A DNA stretch of 64,000 bases from Candolleomyces eurysporus (GCA_027579435.1 JANBPK010000709.1:129184-193183), one strand, 5' to 3'. Counted from the first letter of the stretch, positions 50,685 to 62,077 are shown. Numbers and translations: made by a program. Notes: a model not told the origin generated them from the sequence alone.

Positions 50685-52271
50685 CTATGATCGCATGACT
50701 CCTAGCCGCTTGAGCTCCTCGCAACTGGGAACAGGTTCAGTCTCTATTTTCTTAACCTTGTCCCAATCCGTGCCTATTCCAAACATGCCCACCTCCGCTT
50801 CGCGTAACCGCTCTTTCCTATCAACCCCTCTCTGGCACTGCACGTAAAGGTCGTGGGTATAGACCTTGTCTACGCCATCTTCGAATTTGGCGAGAGCGGG
50901 TCCCCGGACTTTGCCCTTTCCATTGAGCTTGTCCTCGGTGGTTGTCCCATCGCGTTTTTCAATGCCGTCTTTCCCTACTTTCAGCCCATCCTTTGCTAGC
51001 TCTGGGCCGATAATTGGATGTGATGAGAATTCGGAAGGGTTGACGAAATAAGGGATTCCAAGGCCACCGGTTTCGATGCGTCCGGTATGTCTTGGTGTCA
51101 CGCCAAAGGAGTATCGAGGGTCGGGTACTGACGGAGCTGTGAATAGGCTTGGAAGGGCGGAAAGGAGGGAGAAGGCGAAAAGAAGGAGAAGGGGCATGAG
51201 CTGGATGAACATTGACCTGGTGTCTTGCTGGGTTGCATTCCCAGCCGTCCCTCGTCCGCGTCGAGTGGTAAACGTTCGCGTCTGTCGGAAACCGCCAGGA
51301 CCAAACGAAGCAGAGAATACGGCTGTTGAATACCGTCAATATTGCTCATTCTCCAGGGAGGTGCACATTCCACTTACTGGGTCCCCCAAATCCGCCGCTA
51401 GAAAATCCGGGTCCAAATCCTGCGCCACCGCCAAAGAACATATTGAATAGTTCTTCGGGACTGATTTCGCCGTCGAAACCACCTTGCGCGAAGGGATGCG
51501 TAGCAAACTCTGATGATGACGGCCTTCCACCGAATCGGGAATCGGGGTCTCCCCCACTGCTGTCAAACACCGCACGCTTCTGGGGATCTACGGAGTGGTG
51601 TTAGTGAAGGGAGAGAGTTCGTGTGAGTGAGAGCGCACCAGAAAGGACCTGAAAAGCTTTTGATACCACTGCGCAGCAACGGTTAATGGCTTTCGTGACT
51701 AATTTCGAGGCGAGGAAAACATACGCTTGAAAGCTTCATCTGCACCAGGAGCGCCATTTTTATCAGGGTGTAACGCCAGAGCCAACTGAAGATCGTCTGA
51801 ATAACGGAGACCACTTAAAAAGCGGAAGGGACACACCTTTCGGTAAGCTTTCTTGATTTCCCCCTCTTCACAGTCCTTCCTCACGGACAAGATCTCGTAG
51901 TACTCCGTCACTTTGCAGGCACGCACCCGCTTCACAACGTCGTGCTGTTCCTTGGTATACTCCCGTTTATCGCCGCCCATGCCACCGGCAGTCCCATTCC
52001 CCTCAGTCTTCTCGGATGTTTGAGGGTGCCGATGCTTCATGCCTGCGGCGGACGGGTGCTCTTCCGTTTGGGTACTTGATGCCCCTTGAGAGGATGAAAA
52101 ACCCTCTCCCTCCGCAGACTCTATCGACTCCAACAACTTGCCAGCTTGAGGGGTATCAAATAATGCCTTGGATTTAAGGCAGAATTTACGAGCAGAGGGG
52201 AGGTTGCCGGCATCGAAGTGTTTTCGCGCGATCGACAGGCAGCGCAGAGCTTCGTCTTTGTTGCTTTCCAT
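50685..52271 (-). CDS. ER membrane DnaJ protein (DNAJB12/Hlj1-like, DUF1977)
   Basis: Tail-region-anchored J-protein acting with Hsp70 in ER-associated degradation. Start MESNKDEALRCLSIARKHFD at 52271, the conserved N-terminal block of the DNAJB12/14 group (KSKALFDTPQAGKLLESI). The J domain begins TEYYEILSVRKDC and has the HPD tripeptide in LALALHPDKNGAPGADEAFK, split by an intron. A Gly/Phe-rich linker (PEELFNMFFGGGAGFGPGF) precedes the membrane helix MPLLLLFAFSLLSALPSLF. The C-terminal domain has IPYFVNPSEFSSHP and ends ELKRLGVMRS at 50685. Five or more exons. It is divergent from the FBXO9-like gene by 224 bp; both belong to protein quality control. Confidence 0.88.
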
Positions 52272-52495
52272 AGTCCCCGCTGGCTAGAGAGATGTATCCA
52301 AGAGACCCAGAAAAGAGAGGAGATGACGGTGGTCCCGCTAAGGAGCTGAGGACGTGGTTTCGTGGAACCCGGTTGATAGCGTAAGGTTAGGGTTTGCCAT
52401 ACATTTCATCATTTCACCGCGTGACTCCGTGATCAAGAATTCCTGACATACCGAGGATTGCTTGGATTCCGTTTCGTCAAAGTCCCCTCAATCTC
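52272..52495. promoter_or_regulatory. Divergent promoter of DnaJ and FBXO9-like genes
   Basis: There are 224 bp between opposed start codons, with no obvious TATA box. Shared control is possible but cannot be shown from sequence. Confidence 0.45.
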
Positions 52496-54464
52496 ATGCA
52501 GCAAACACATATTCTTCATCCAAATGATTTAAACCCAGAAGCGGGTTCAAATCCCTCGAAAGAAGAATCTAACGAACTCGCAGCATTCAGAGCCAAATGG
52601 AAGGCAGAAGTCGAGCAACGACGAAGACATGAAGGCACTGCTGGGTCATCCTCGCGCGGAAAGGAGCCCGAAGTTCCACCGGTTCCACAACTAGGATATA
52701 ACCCCCTCCTCCATAGGCCAGCCCCCAGAGCTTTAGCAGAAGCTCAAGACAAGACAGCCACGAAACCGGTCACAAGCCATCCAGCCGTTCAGAATGGCAG
52801 TATCACTCCGACTTCGGTCTCTGCAAGGATGGAGGATGCCCTGGCCGTCTACCGGAAGGCGATACAACACGAGCAGAAAGGGGACTTGGATGCTGCCTTG
52901 ATGTCCTACCGCCAGGCCTTTCGCCTGGTACGTGTCCGAACCTCTACTACTCGGCTTAACCTCTAAGGCTTCTTTCCCCAGGATGCTCATGTAGACCGTG
53001 CCTTCCACCGCGAGGAGGTCCTTCGCGCCAATTTACAAGGCAGCATAGCGAAAGCACATACTGGTGCTGCTCCCGACGTCCTCCAGCTCACCTCTGAGCT
53101 TCAACAATTGTCCGTGACGCAGCCCGCTAAGGACCAACATGCGGCACCGAGACTTTTGGCTCATATTTTGGAGTCATTCCCGGATGATCTCAAATTCGAA
53201 CCGGAAGACGAGAGGAAACCTATGCATCTGAATGACATCCCAATAGAGATGTGGTATTTGGTCATTCGGAAGCTGGACGTTACCTCTATCGAACGGTTCG
53301 CGCAAGTCTGTCGAAGGGCACGGGTTATCACTGTGGACCCTGTGTATTGGATGTGGGCACTACTTCTCTGTGTGCACGCAATCAATTCTGACAAGTCTCC
53401 TCATTCAGCGAACTTGTTCGGAGGACGTATAGACCGCCTCAAATTTCGACTCCGGAGGATCTGCTACCAGTTGTCCAGAAGTACGATCACAACTTCAGAC
53501 AATTATACATTGAGCATCCAAGAGTTCGCATGGATGGCCTCTACATTGCCATCTGTCATTATATGTGCGTGGCTACTCTTCATTGTGCTTGCACGAATCC
53601 TAATATATCTACAGACGCCCTGGACTGAGCGAGAACTCTTGGGTGAACGTAAGTATCTTTGGTCTCCTCTCATTGTGAACATTACCTATTCCGACCTCTT
53701 CTGAATCCAGGTAAACCACTTGATCACGTACCACCGATACTTGTGAGCCAGATGATTACCGTTCGAGAAGCCCAATTGACCGTGCCCTCAGGCGATTCTA
53801 TCCCAATGGCCAAGTTCTATCCCTCCTGGCCAACGAAGAGTTGAACCCACAGCAGGTTATTCCTATTCTCAAGCCAACTCTCCGGATGAAGGTACTCCAG
53901 CCTTTCGCCTAGTATGGTCATTCACCTGCTAAACCTATTGAACTCGAACAGGGATTCTTCATTGGAAACTGGTATCTCGCGGGTACCACCTTGAACATCA
54001 TCAACTTGGCGGATGCGAGCGGGAAATACGTTATTCCAGGCCACGACTTTGAGACATTCTCTTCCAGCATTTCGACGGCTGGCATCAGTCGGCCCTCACC
54101 ACCAAGAGACGACCTCGAGAGGTCCACCAGCACGGGCCAACCGGGGCCTTCGACGACTTCGGCCTCTACGACTTCCTCCCGTGGTCATGCCCGCGGGCAC
54201 GGAGGACATGGACACGGACACGGACACGGACATGGGCACGGGCACGGGCACGGGCATACCCACAGCACCAGCGAGGGTCCAGCCCAGATCCGCTACGTCT
54301 TCGATATGACCCTGAACGTCCGTTCGAAGCCCCTGGGACGTTGGAATCGACTGGACTTGGTCACGTACGACTCGGTGAATCTCGAGACGGAGGAAGTCAG
54401 TCCCGTGCCTTTGAAGCATGAACGACCCTTCTGGTTCTCCAAAGTTCGGTCGTACAGTCACTAG
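52496..54464 (+). CDS. F-box only protein 9-like (Hrt3) with Gly-His repeat
   Basis: SCF ubiquitin-ligase adaptor. The N-terminus has the FBXO9 start (ELAAFRAKWKAEVEQRR) and a TPR-like helix pair (ALAVYRKAIQHEQKGDLDAA, LMSYRQAFRLD). The F-box is LNDIPIEMWYLVIRKLDVTS with IERFAQVCRRARV. Splicing with a GTGGGC donor gives VDPVYWIELVRRTYRPPQIS, then YIEHPRVRMDGLYIAICHYI and RPGLSENSWVN, VNHLITYHRYLRFYPNGQVL and the lipocalin-like tail GFFIGNWYLAGTTLNIINLA. The reads-through open frames in the middle are not the real path. A run of Gly-His dipeptides (54183-54263) sits in the loop before QIRYVFDMTLNVRSKPLGRW. It ends VRSYSH at 54464. The His repeat is unusual for the family. Confidence 0.85.
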
Positions 54465-54632
54465 AGGATTCATTTATACATCTTTAGTTATGGCGGGGCA
54501 ACGAGCACGCTAAAGCATTGGATATCTAAACTGAATCTACAGCCCTAGAGGTGCATGCATGACTGGAACATATGAAAGAAACAGAAAGAGACGAAACAGC
54601 GCAGTGTACAGAATATAGAAGAGATCTTGAAT

Positions 54633-57089
54633 TTAATTGGTAGGCAACTTCAAGCAGGTAGTCTTCAACCCATCGCCGCTCCACTTGGAGACTTCGACAA
54701 GCAACTGGCGCTTGCTCTCGAAGCCAATGTTGGACCGCAACTCATACAGTGTAGCTGAGGCCGATGATATCAATACTAGATCAAGGACACCGAAGAGAAA
54801 GAGCACTTACAAAGATTGAACAGGAAGGGTTCAGCGACGACAACGCTGGAAGGAGATGCTTTCAAAGCACTCTCAAGTACTTCGATCGCTTCTTTCAGCT
54901 TCCCTTGGTTCAGTAACGCGACGGCGAGGTTGTTCACAGCCTGCACAACACAATTCGTGACCCTTTTCATTAGACAGAAAACAATCTTGTATACTCACCA
55001 CATAATCTTCATTATCCTTATCAATCATCCCTCTCAACAACTCGCCCGATGCCTTCCAATTGCCTTCCGCCGAGGCCAACAGTGCACCATTCATCTTCTT
55101 CTGCCTGACGTCTGCCGTCGAGTCAGCCTCGACTTCAGCGAAATGCTTTGCAGCCATCTCCAAGTTGCCCCCTTGGAGATAAATCCGCGCAACAGCAGAA
55201 CGCAGTGCAGGGCTTGTTATACCGTCCGATTGAGTACAGAGAGGCTCGAGCAGACGAGCAGCCGCGGTGAATTCCTATGAAAGTCATCAATTAATACACA
55301 CTCGTGTGCGCGAGATGGATAGATGGGCATTACCTTCATCTCAACCATCTGAGACGCCATAATCAACGCGATTCTCGAGCCTCTTTCTTTCCACATCGAC
55401 ATGACACCCCCATCCGACTTACCCTGCTTAGCATTGACCTTGCATTTGCGCAACAAAGCAGCAAGGGCGTCGAGGTGACCCATATGATCGCCAGCCCAGT
55501 ACTTGAGCCTCGTCTGCATAACCTCCAGCTCGAACGGGAGGATCCGCTCGAAAAGGTATGCGCGGGACTCGGGAGGCTCAACGCTGTTCAGCACGGAGAA
55601 TAGGTTCGTACATTCCGCTGCCGTTTGATTGAAGAGACGTAGACGAGCGAGGCAGGATAGACGCAGATGCCAAAGCTGATCATGTCGACGCTCATGAGCG
55701 AAGAAGTAAGTGTAAGAGACAGGGCTCTTACCCCAAGGATGAGATTCAAGTCTGCTGGATCGGACGCTACGATACGGTCTCGAGCCATCTTGGCCAGCGC
55801 TCTCCAACTATTCGTCATCTAGAAAAACGAAAAGCAGCAAGCATTCAGATCCACATTCTTGACGTCGAACAGCAACACCGAGGAAAGGGTAGTTGGGTCG
55901 CGAGACTTACAACGAGGGTATGGAAATCGCTATGCTGCCAATCGCCAGAAACGTCGCGGTGTGGACGGGTTTCAGGTGGATAGATATATTTGTTGAGCAG
56001 AATAGTTAGAGGATCAGTCTAGTACAGCAACGTATTTAATATACAGTTAAGCTTGATCTGCGCAACCACCATGTCAAGAGATTGGATGAAAGAGAACGGC
56101 GCACATTGGGTATGGGCAGGAACATGGTAGGGATAACCAGACCGGGCAGGTACAGGTCTGGGATGTCATCCTCATCGTCGTCGCTATCTGATATAGGAGG
56201 CGGAGGGACATCTTTGTTAACATTAGGGGTCATAGGCAAAGGAGAGGGGGGAGCTGGGAGAGGAGAAGGAGAAGCAGTGTTGGTGTTGGACAGGGACACT
56301 TCCTGGGCAGCAGCTGGCGACGCGCTCTCGCGAGGCGCCGAGGCAGATCCGTCCTCGGACGACAAGGCATCACCCTCATCGTCGACAAGGAAAGGATCTG
56401 GCACTTCCTCTTCGACGTGCACCGTAGGAACAGGGACAGAGCCGCCAAAGACAGAATCGTCCTGGCTCTCGAGACCCTCAGGCTTGGCCGCCGGTGCCTC
56501 CTCCTGGACAGGGAGCAGGATGGGGGTGGAGGACATGACGAGGGCCGAGACTGCTGGGCAAGAGACGGTCCGTGAGCGCTGTGGGTGCTGTTTCTCAGAC
56601 TGCTGGGGCGGCTCGACGCGTGTCGAAAGGGTCCGCTTCCTGGGGNAGGATGGAGAGGGAGCTGGGAGATGGCAGGGAATCACGGAGCTTGAATTTCGAC
56701 TTGAGCGAGGACACCCTTGGTCTCGGCTCGGCCCGTTCGGCATCGTCCTCCTCTTCCTCTTCGTTCCCACCACTAGTACTACTTCGTCGGGGCAGGGTCA
56801 CATGATGGATCGCATCGTCGAGGCGCTGGATTTGTCGCTTCACTTTTTTGGCGACCAGGTTTTTTATCGGCGACAGCTTCAATATCTTCAGACCCGACGG
56901 CGACGAGCCAGCGTCGCCGTCATGCTTGGCAGGCGAGAGCGACCCCTTCGACGACCGACGCGAAAATGCCGTTTTGGAAGAGGACGGTGATGGCGGGGCT
57001 TCCAATGGATGATCTGGACCATCCTCGAATGCAATGGTCGAGCCTGAGGTCGAGGATGACCGCCTTTTCTTCCGCAGCAGGTTGACCAT
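54633..57089 (-). CDS. TRAPP complex subunit 12 (TPR protein)
   Basis: Subunit of the TRAPP III-type complex acting in ER-Golgi traffic and autophagy. The N-terminal half, from ATG 57089 (MVNLLRKKRRSSSTSGS), is a disordered Ser/Pro/Glu-rich region specific to this protein. An ambiguous base at 56646 shifts the frame inside it. The conserved part starts VIPTMFLPIPN, then TDPLTILLNKYIYPPETRPH and DWQHSDFHTLV, and NSWRALAKMARDRIV. Later exons have YLFERILPFELEVMQTRLKY, MNGALLASAEGNWKASGELL, AVNNLAVALLNQGKLKEAIE and FNLCTLYELRSNIGFESKRQ, ending LPTN at 54633. The NN-A-LL--G-L--A repeat and LF-L-TLYEL are TRAPPC12 hallmarks. It is convergent with the F-box gene, 168 bp away. Confidence 0.85.
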
Positions 57090-58230
57090 GGTGGGGTGCT
57101 GGCCGCAAACTCGACTCGGACGAGCGGGAACAGTAGTGGGCGTGACTTGTGACGTGAATCCGAGTCGAGCAGAAGCAGCTGAGCAGTGGGGTGTAAGTAA
57201 TAGAAGGGAGGAAAGAGGCGCGGATCGTTTATAGCTTTATATACAAAGCCGAGCAGGGTTTCCTGCCATCACAGAGTTTCATATAATAACGGGAAGCATT
57301 TCGCGTGTCGCCGGTGACGTTACAAGGGACGACCACAGCATTCCCATTTATCGACCAGACGAGAACGTGTCCAGAGACCCCAATTACACTCCATTCCCTC
57401 CTAAAGGCCTTCCGAACGGTTCCGTCTGCGGTCTTGCACCAGTATCGCCTTGGTATCTCCTTGGGTATTGGTTGCGAAAAGATCCTTTTTCTTCGTTGCT
57501 CCCGTTCTCGACAAGCCAAGACTAGCCCCGGCCGGCACCTTCACCTAATTATACAAGCTGACATTGTTGTCGAGCCTGGTCGGGGTGCTTGTTCTCCGTC
57601 TGTCACATTCAATCCATCAGGTGCATCGATATGTATCAGTTGACCGGCTGAATGCAGCCTGAGGTACCCTAATCTAATCTCGCATCGCCGCCGGCCTCTC
57701 ATGATACACGAGGCGCTGGAGAACCTTCTTGCCTCGAGGCAATGGAGTCATAGCTATCTTGGTCCTATGTATCGATAACATATGCGAAGAGCCCATGGTT
57801 CCGCCTTCCCGTCACTGCCAGCACGGCGTGGTGCAACGCCGCGCTGGCAGGGTCAATGAAACGTAAGTTGAATTTTTGGGCGCCGTTTAACCTCTCTCAC
57901 AGTTGGTGAGAACATCGATATCGAGTGACGCATGAAATGCCCATCGGCACGGTCAAAGCTCACCTGGAGGCTTGGCTTGAGTGTGACCCATTAATCTAGC
58001 CTTGTTCGAGAAGGAGCCGAAGACACCAAGTGGCGGATCAGTGAGCTCCATGGAATGCACACTCCCGCAAGACTCCTAAGCTTGAAGCAATGGATAGGAG
58101 CAGGAGCGGTTCGGGAGCATCCAAAATGAAAAGCATGAACGTTTCGACAGAGGTCCCACAAATAGAACCAGGTGGTTGTATAATCCCGATGCGAACTAAG
58201 TACGACAGCAATGACACGACATAGCAAGAT
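57090..58230. other. 1.1-kb gene-poor region with hairpin
   Basis: Upstream of TRAPPC12 (minus) and downstream of the small ORF at 58231. Open frames on both strands (57229-57519 minus, without ATG; 57305-57643 plus) resemble nothing I know. It contains a perfect 14-bp palindrome at 57729-57742 and a strong stem-loop at 57815-57850, described separately. Confidence 0.45.
57815..57850. repeat. Inverted repeat: 14-bp stem, 8-nt loop
   Basis: The arms CTGCCAGCACGGCG and CGCCGCGCTGGCAG flank the loop TGGTGCAA. On the plus strand there is one A-C mismatch. On the minus strand this position becomes a G-U wobble, so a minus-strand transcript would form a complete 14-bp GC-rich stem. It lies in the gene-free region upstream of TRAPPC12. 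It may be a structured RNA element, a protein-binding inverted repeat or chance. No flanking direct repeat typical of a MITE is evident, although GTCA occurs on both sides. Confidence 0.5.
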
Positions 58231-58500
58231 CTAAATGATTTGAACAACAGACAAGAACAACGGCATGACATGGCATACGATAAGAATAAGTTGCTTGAAT
58301 AATTGAATAATTGCATATGTGTGACCGGTACCCGAAAATGTGTATTGCAGAAACCTTTGGCCGACGACGACCAATGCCATAACGACGAAGGCAAGAATGA
58401 AGAGCCAGTGGGAGAAGAATCTAACGGAGGAGTGGAGGGACTGCCAAAGATGACGTTGTTCATCCTTCACAGGACGTGCGGCGGGGGAGAGAGACACCAT
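58231..58500 (-). CDS. Possible small membrane protein downstream of KAR9-like gene
   Basis: ATG 58500 opens 89 codons starting MVSLSPAARPVKDEQRHLWQ, with a hydrophobic segment WLFILAFVVMALVVVG and a second one near the end (LILIVCHVMPLFLSVV). The first 55 or so codons favour C in the third position, like real genes here; the rest is AT-rich and may be intron or 3' UTR entered at about 58330. It lies 26 bp after the stop codon of the KAR9-like gene on the same strand. It would therefore share that transcript or need a promoter inside it. No family recognised. Confidence 0.38.
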   Translation of the reverse strand: MVSLSPAARPVKDEQRHLWQSLHSSVRFFSHWLFILAFVVMALVVVGQRFLQYTFSGTGHTYAIIQLFKQLILIVCHVMPLFLSVVQII

Positions 58501-58526
58501 TAGGCGTTAGAAGGCAGAAGGGTCAT

Positions 58527-61500
58527 TTACAGCCCAGCTTGTCGATTCAAAATGTACAAGTTCAAATCCTGCCATCCTAAAGAAAAAGGGAGATCAGAAC
58601 CAATTTAAAACGTATTGAGATTGATACTAACCGCCACCAACCCGACACATAACTTTCTTCGTTGTCACCATCGATACTGTCTCCTTCTCTGTTCCCTCTG
58701 GCTTCACCTTCGTAGCCCTCGTCAACGTGGTCAATCGACAAGTCACCACCTTCCTCCCTAGTGCATTCGTAAACGCATACTGAGCCTTCACCTCCTCGCC
58801 GTCTTTCGGTGCCTTCTTCAAAGGCGGATCTACGCGCTCAACGCTCAATCCATGTGGAATCCCATTCACCACTCTCGCCACCTCCATATCCAGCGGGTCC
58901 TTCGAGTTTCCAGCCACATACTCATGTATCGGACCCGTCGTCAACGTCGCCGTGGACGCATTAAGCAATCCACCCCCACCCCCACCGTCATACAACCCCG
59001 ACCTCGATCCAGGCCGACTCACCGGAGTCACACTGGCATCCCTGAAGCTCGACGGTGGCAGCCTCGGCTGCCTTATCGCAAGACTCCCCGTCCCACTAGC
59101 ACTCGCTCCCCCCGTTGCCGCACTCACACTCCGCATCATCAACATATCAGGCGTCTGTGCCCTCTTCGCGTTCGTCCTGAACGGACTAGTAGTCTGCATC
59201 GACGACAAGCCCATATTCGTCGGACTCTCCGCACCTGTCCTGTCACCCGGAGCGGACCCATATCCAAGATGCGACATGGACGAAACAGAGCGATTCCTCC
59301 CAGGAGTAGTCGCGCTGAGGTGTACACTCGGTACAGGGATCATCGACCGACTGGGTGGTCGAGGTGGGTGAGCCGCAGCTCCACTGGGACTCGCGCCGGA
59401 CGCGGAAAGTGTTGGAGAGAAAGGTCTCGTGCTGCTTTCTGGACTCCAATCACCTGTAGAGGACGCGAACATATCAGCTTTCGTCCCCACGGACACAGAT
59501 CTCCCCGAGGGTGCGGGAATGTGTGATGGAGTCTTGGGTCTTGGCCGTGGAGTTGCGGATACACTCAAACCGGTATTGGACATTCTTGAAGGGGTCTGAG
59601 CCCTTGAAGGAGGTCGTGAGGGTGGTTTCGATGGCGTAAATCTCGAGCTCGAGGCACTCGGCGCGGTAGACAGAGAGAATGGTGGCGGCTGGTTATACTG
59701 GGATGAGGAGTGTGATGCAGACGAACCAAATGGAGACCAGGGTCTCGACGAAGAAGTCATCGACGCCCTCGACAAGCTCCTTCGGTAGGGTGTGCCATTG
59801 GCAATCGGGGGCACAGGAGGCGGGTCACCGTTCGTCGACCTGTACATCCCCGTAGAGGAAGGCGGCCTAGATGGAGGCCTTGAAGGAGTTCCTCTGATGG
59901 TACCGGTAATCCGTTTCTCGTCAGAGATTTCAACTTTGGTGCTACTATTCCATGATGGTCGCCCTGCCAGGGACGGAGGTAAACCTGCAGGAGCTAACGA
60001 CGTTCGAGATTTCCCGAAGGTTGACGTTGAAGGAGCGCCTGCGTATGATTTCATGTTTCCACCACTCGAATCATCAGGTTTGAAAACTCGTGGCGAGGGT
60101 TCAGGTGTCACGCTCTGGCTGTACTTGTGACCGGGCCTCTCTGGAGTTACAGGCTCCTGGTTCTTGGCACCTGGGAATAGCGAGGCTCTCTGCTTCCGAC
60201 CGGAGGGCGTGATGGTGTTGAAATTTGAGGACGTTGCGCTGCTTGGAGCAGGGCGAGGTTCAGAATAAGGGCCCTTGACTTTCTTCTTCACCGATAAAGG
60301 TGTGACAAGGGTAGGACTGGAGATGTGAGGTTTACCGCCGCTTGTTGATCCAGTTATTCTTCGGGCGAACTTTCGCAATGGTGACATTGAGCGAGAAAGA
60401 GTGCCCTTCTCCGAGCCTTTTTCGCTCCCCCCNTCCGAGGGTTGCCCTTGAGCCACTAGGAGGCGTTCCCAGATAAGAAGGATGCCCCGAAGTGCTGGAA
60501 GATGCTTCGCTCTCCCCAGAATCCACAGCTATTAGGATCTTCCGAACGTTTTCCATCTCGGCATCAGTTCGACTTATTCGATCTCGAAGTGTTTTCCATC
60601 GCTGGGCTGATTCGGAGTGCCGTCTTAGAGTTTCTCCGTTCTTTGTCACTCGGTCCCGTACACCTCGGTCGATGATAGAAAGGACTTTTGAAGTAGCAGG
60701 CATGTAGTGTCTGTAGACATAGGGATCAATTTCCTTTAATTGAAGTTCGCTTCATGATTTACTTACTTCTTCTTCGCCTCGTAGGACTCGAGAAGCGAAG
60801 TGAACGTGTCAAGAGTCACAGGTCCAGTTCCCTTGACTGCGGTTGAACCGAATAAATCGTCTGCGCCATTGAGTCCATTTCTCTTCAGCTGGTGGACTTG
60901 AAATATGAAGTCCTAACAATCACAATAAGCACGTTGTTACCAGGGAGATGGGAAATTAAAAACACACCTGGCATCGATTAACGGCTTTCTCAAGACTTGA
61001 CATCATCCCATCTGCCTGGTCTGTTACAGTCCGGAACACTGTCAGCCACTTGTCTTCCTTCAGCTCTTCCCTGAGAACATCACTTTCATCTTGAACTGAT
61101 TCCCACTCTTGGATCAGGGTTGCATGTTTCCTTAGCAGCGCAGACGTGGTCTCGTTAGCCGCATTGGACCGAACCCCGGAAATGTTGGTCGTGGTAGGCG
61201 TCACCGCGTTGACAGAGGACTGGGTTGCAGTAACTGGGGTTGCTGTTGTTGACGGGCAGTAGGGCTGGATATTTTCGTTAACCGACTTGATTCCCTTCTC
61301 GACATTTTCCAGCCGTTCGTCCAGTGCCATGAGAGATTGGTCGATGGTGCTTGTCACATTGTTGGCGGTGTTCGAAGGTGAATTCGGTTCGGAACCGTTC
61401 TGGGCCTGCGATTTATGCCGAAGCTCTTGGATCTCTGGGAAGAGTGTATGAGAAGAATGCGACCAGCAGCCAACTGTTGGGACAGACGCACCGAATATCC

Positions 61501-62077
61501 TCGTCTGAATGTCTGAAATCGCGTAAGAGAGTTCTGTGATATGCGTGGAGATCGCGAGAATTCGTAAATCCCTAAAAGTTTCACCACAAGTGGCTAGAGT
61601 GAGCAGAGCACATAGAGCGACAATAACGCGGAAAAACGCGCTGCATAGACCACGTACTCTTGACTTCTGCTCTTCTGCTTTCCCAACGCCTTTGGAGATG
61701 TCGGCTGTCCCCCCAAACGGCCATTGGTAATAGTCGCGTTCTCTAGAAATGAAACAAAATGTCAGATCGGTATACTCGTAAAATTTACTGGGGGTAACGA
61801 GCGAGAACGGCGCAGAGCGGAAGCTCCGAGACCTCTGCACAACGCACGGGAAAGCGACTGGTGCAGCCGACAGTGATCAGAGCATGGAAGGCTATCGGTA
61901 CGCACCCTCATCATCACGCTCCAACGAATGATTTGACAGTGAAGACGAGGACGACATTGGTGAGCGATTTGAGTGGATCGAAGCTGCTGTTGGAGGGACA
62001 TAGTTGGTTGCCAGAGCAGTGCTGTAATTCGAGCCGGACGAATTTGACGACGAGGCGACGCTGAGAACGCTTGTCAT
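58527..62077 (-). CDS. KAR9-like cortical microtubule protein with C-terminal GAR domain
   Basis: Predicted microtubule plus-end and spindle-orienting protein. Start MTSVLSVASSSNSSGSN at 62077. Splicing gives FPCVVQRSRSFRSAPFSLVT, KNATITNGRLGGQPTSPKAL and then DLRILAISTHITELSYAISD and EIQELRHKSQAQNG, avoiding a false hydrophobic stretch that is intronic. The helical KAR9 part includes SLMALDERLENVEKGIKSVN, LREELKEDKWLTVFRTVTDQ and ADGMMSSLEKAVNRCQ. A very long Ser/Pro/Arg-rich basic region follows, rich in SxIP-like and TPS motifs. The C-terminus is a GAR (Gas2-related) domain, QYAFTNALGRKVVTCRLTTL through KVMCRVGGG. A last intron then adds WQDLNLYILNRQAGL, ending at 58527. An ambiguous base at 60433 breaks the frame. 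Total about 1,000 residues. Confidence 0.7.

Noticed and set aside
52544..52560. tRNA T-arm-like GCGGGTTCAAATCCC
   Set aside because: The stem does not pair fully, no other arms are present, and it encodes the N-terminus of the FBXO9-like protein.
52733..54473. Read-through frames in the FBXO9-like gene (for example 53108-53704)
   Set aside because: Correct introns give the conserved FBXO9 sequence in another frame after VDPVYW, so the read-through residues are intronic or out of frame.
58557..58580. tRNA-like word GTTCAAATCC
   Set aside because: No acceptor-stem or D-arm partner lies nearby, and on the other strand it is the last KAR9-like exon (WQDLNLYIL).
58852..59526. 224-codon Arg/His-rich plus-strand frame
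   Set aside because: It is antisense to the Ser/Pro/Arg-rich linker of the KAR9-like protein; composition is explained by that repeat-like region.
61590..61660. Apparent transmembrane stretch in the KAR9-like gene (FFRVIVALCALLTLA)
   Set aside because: It is intronic. Splicing GTACGT to TTTTAG joins KSRSQE to DLRILAIS in the frame of the following coiled region.
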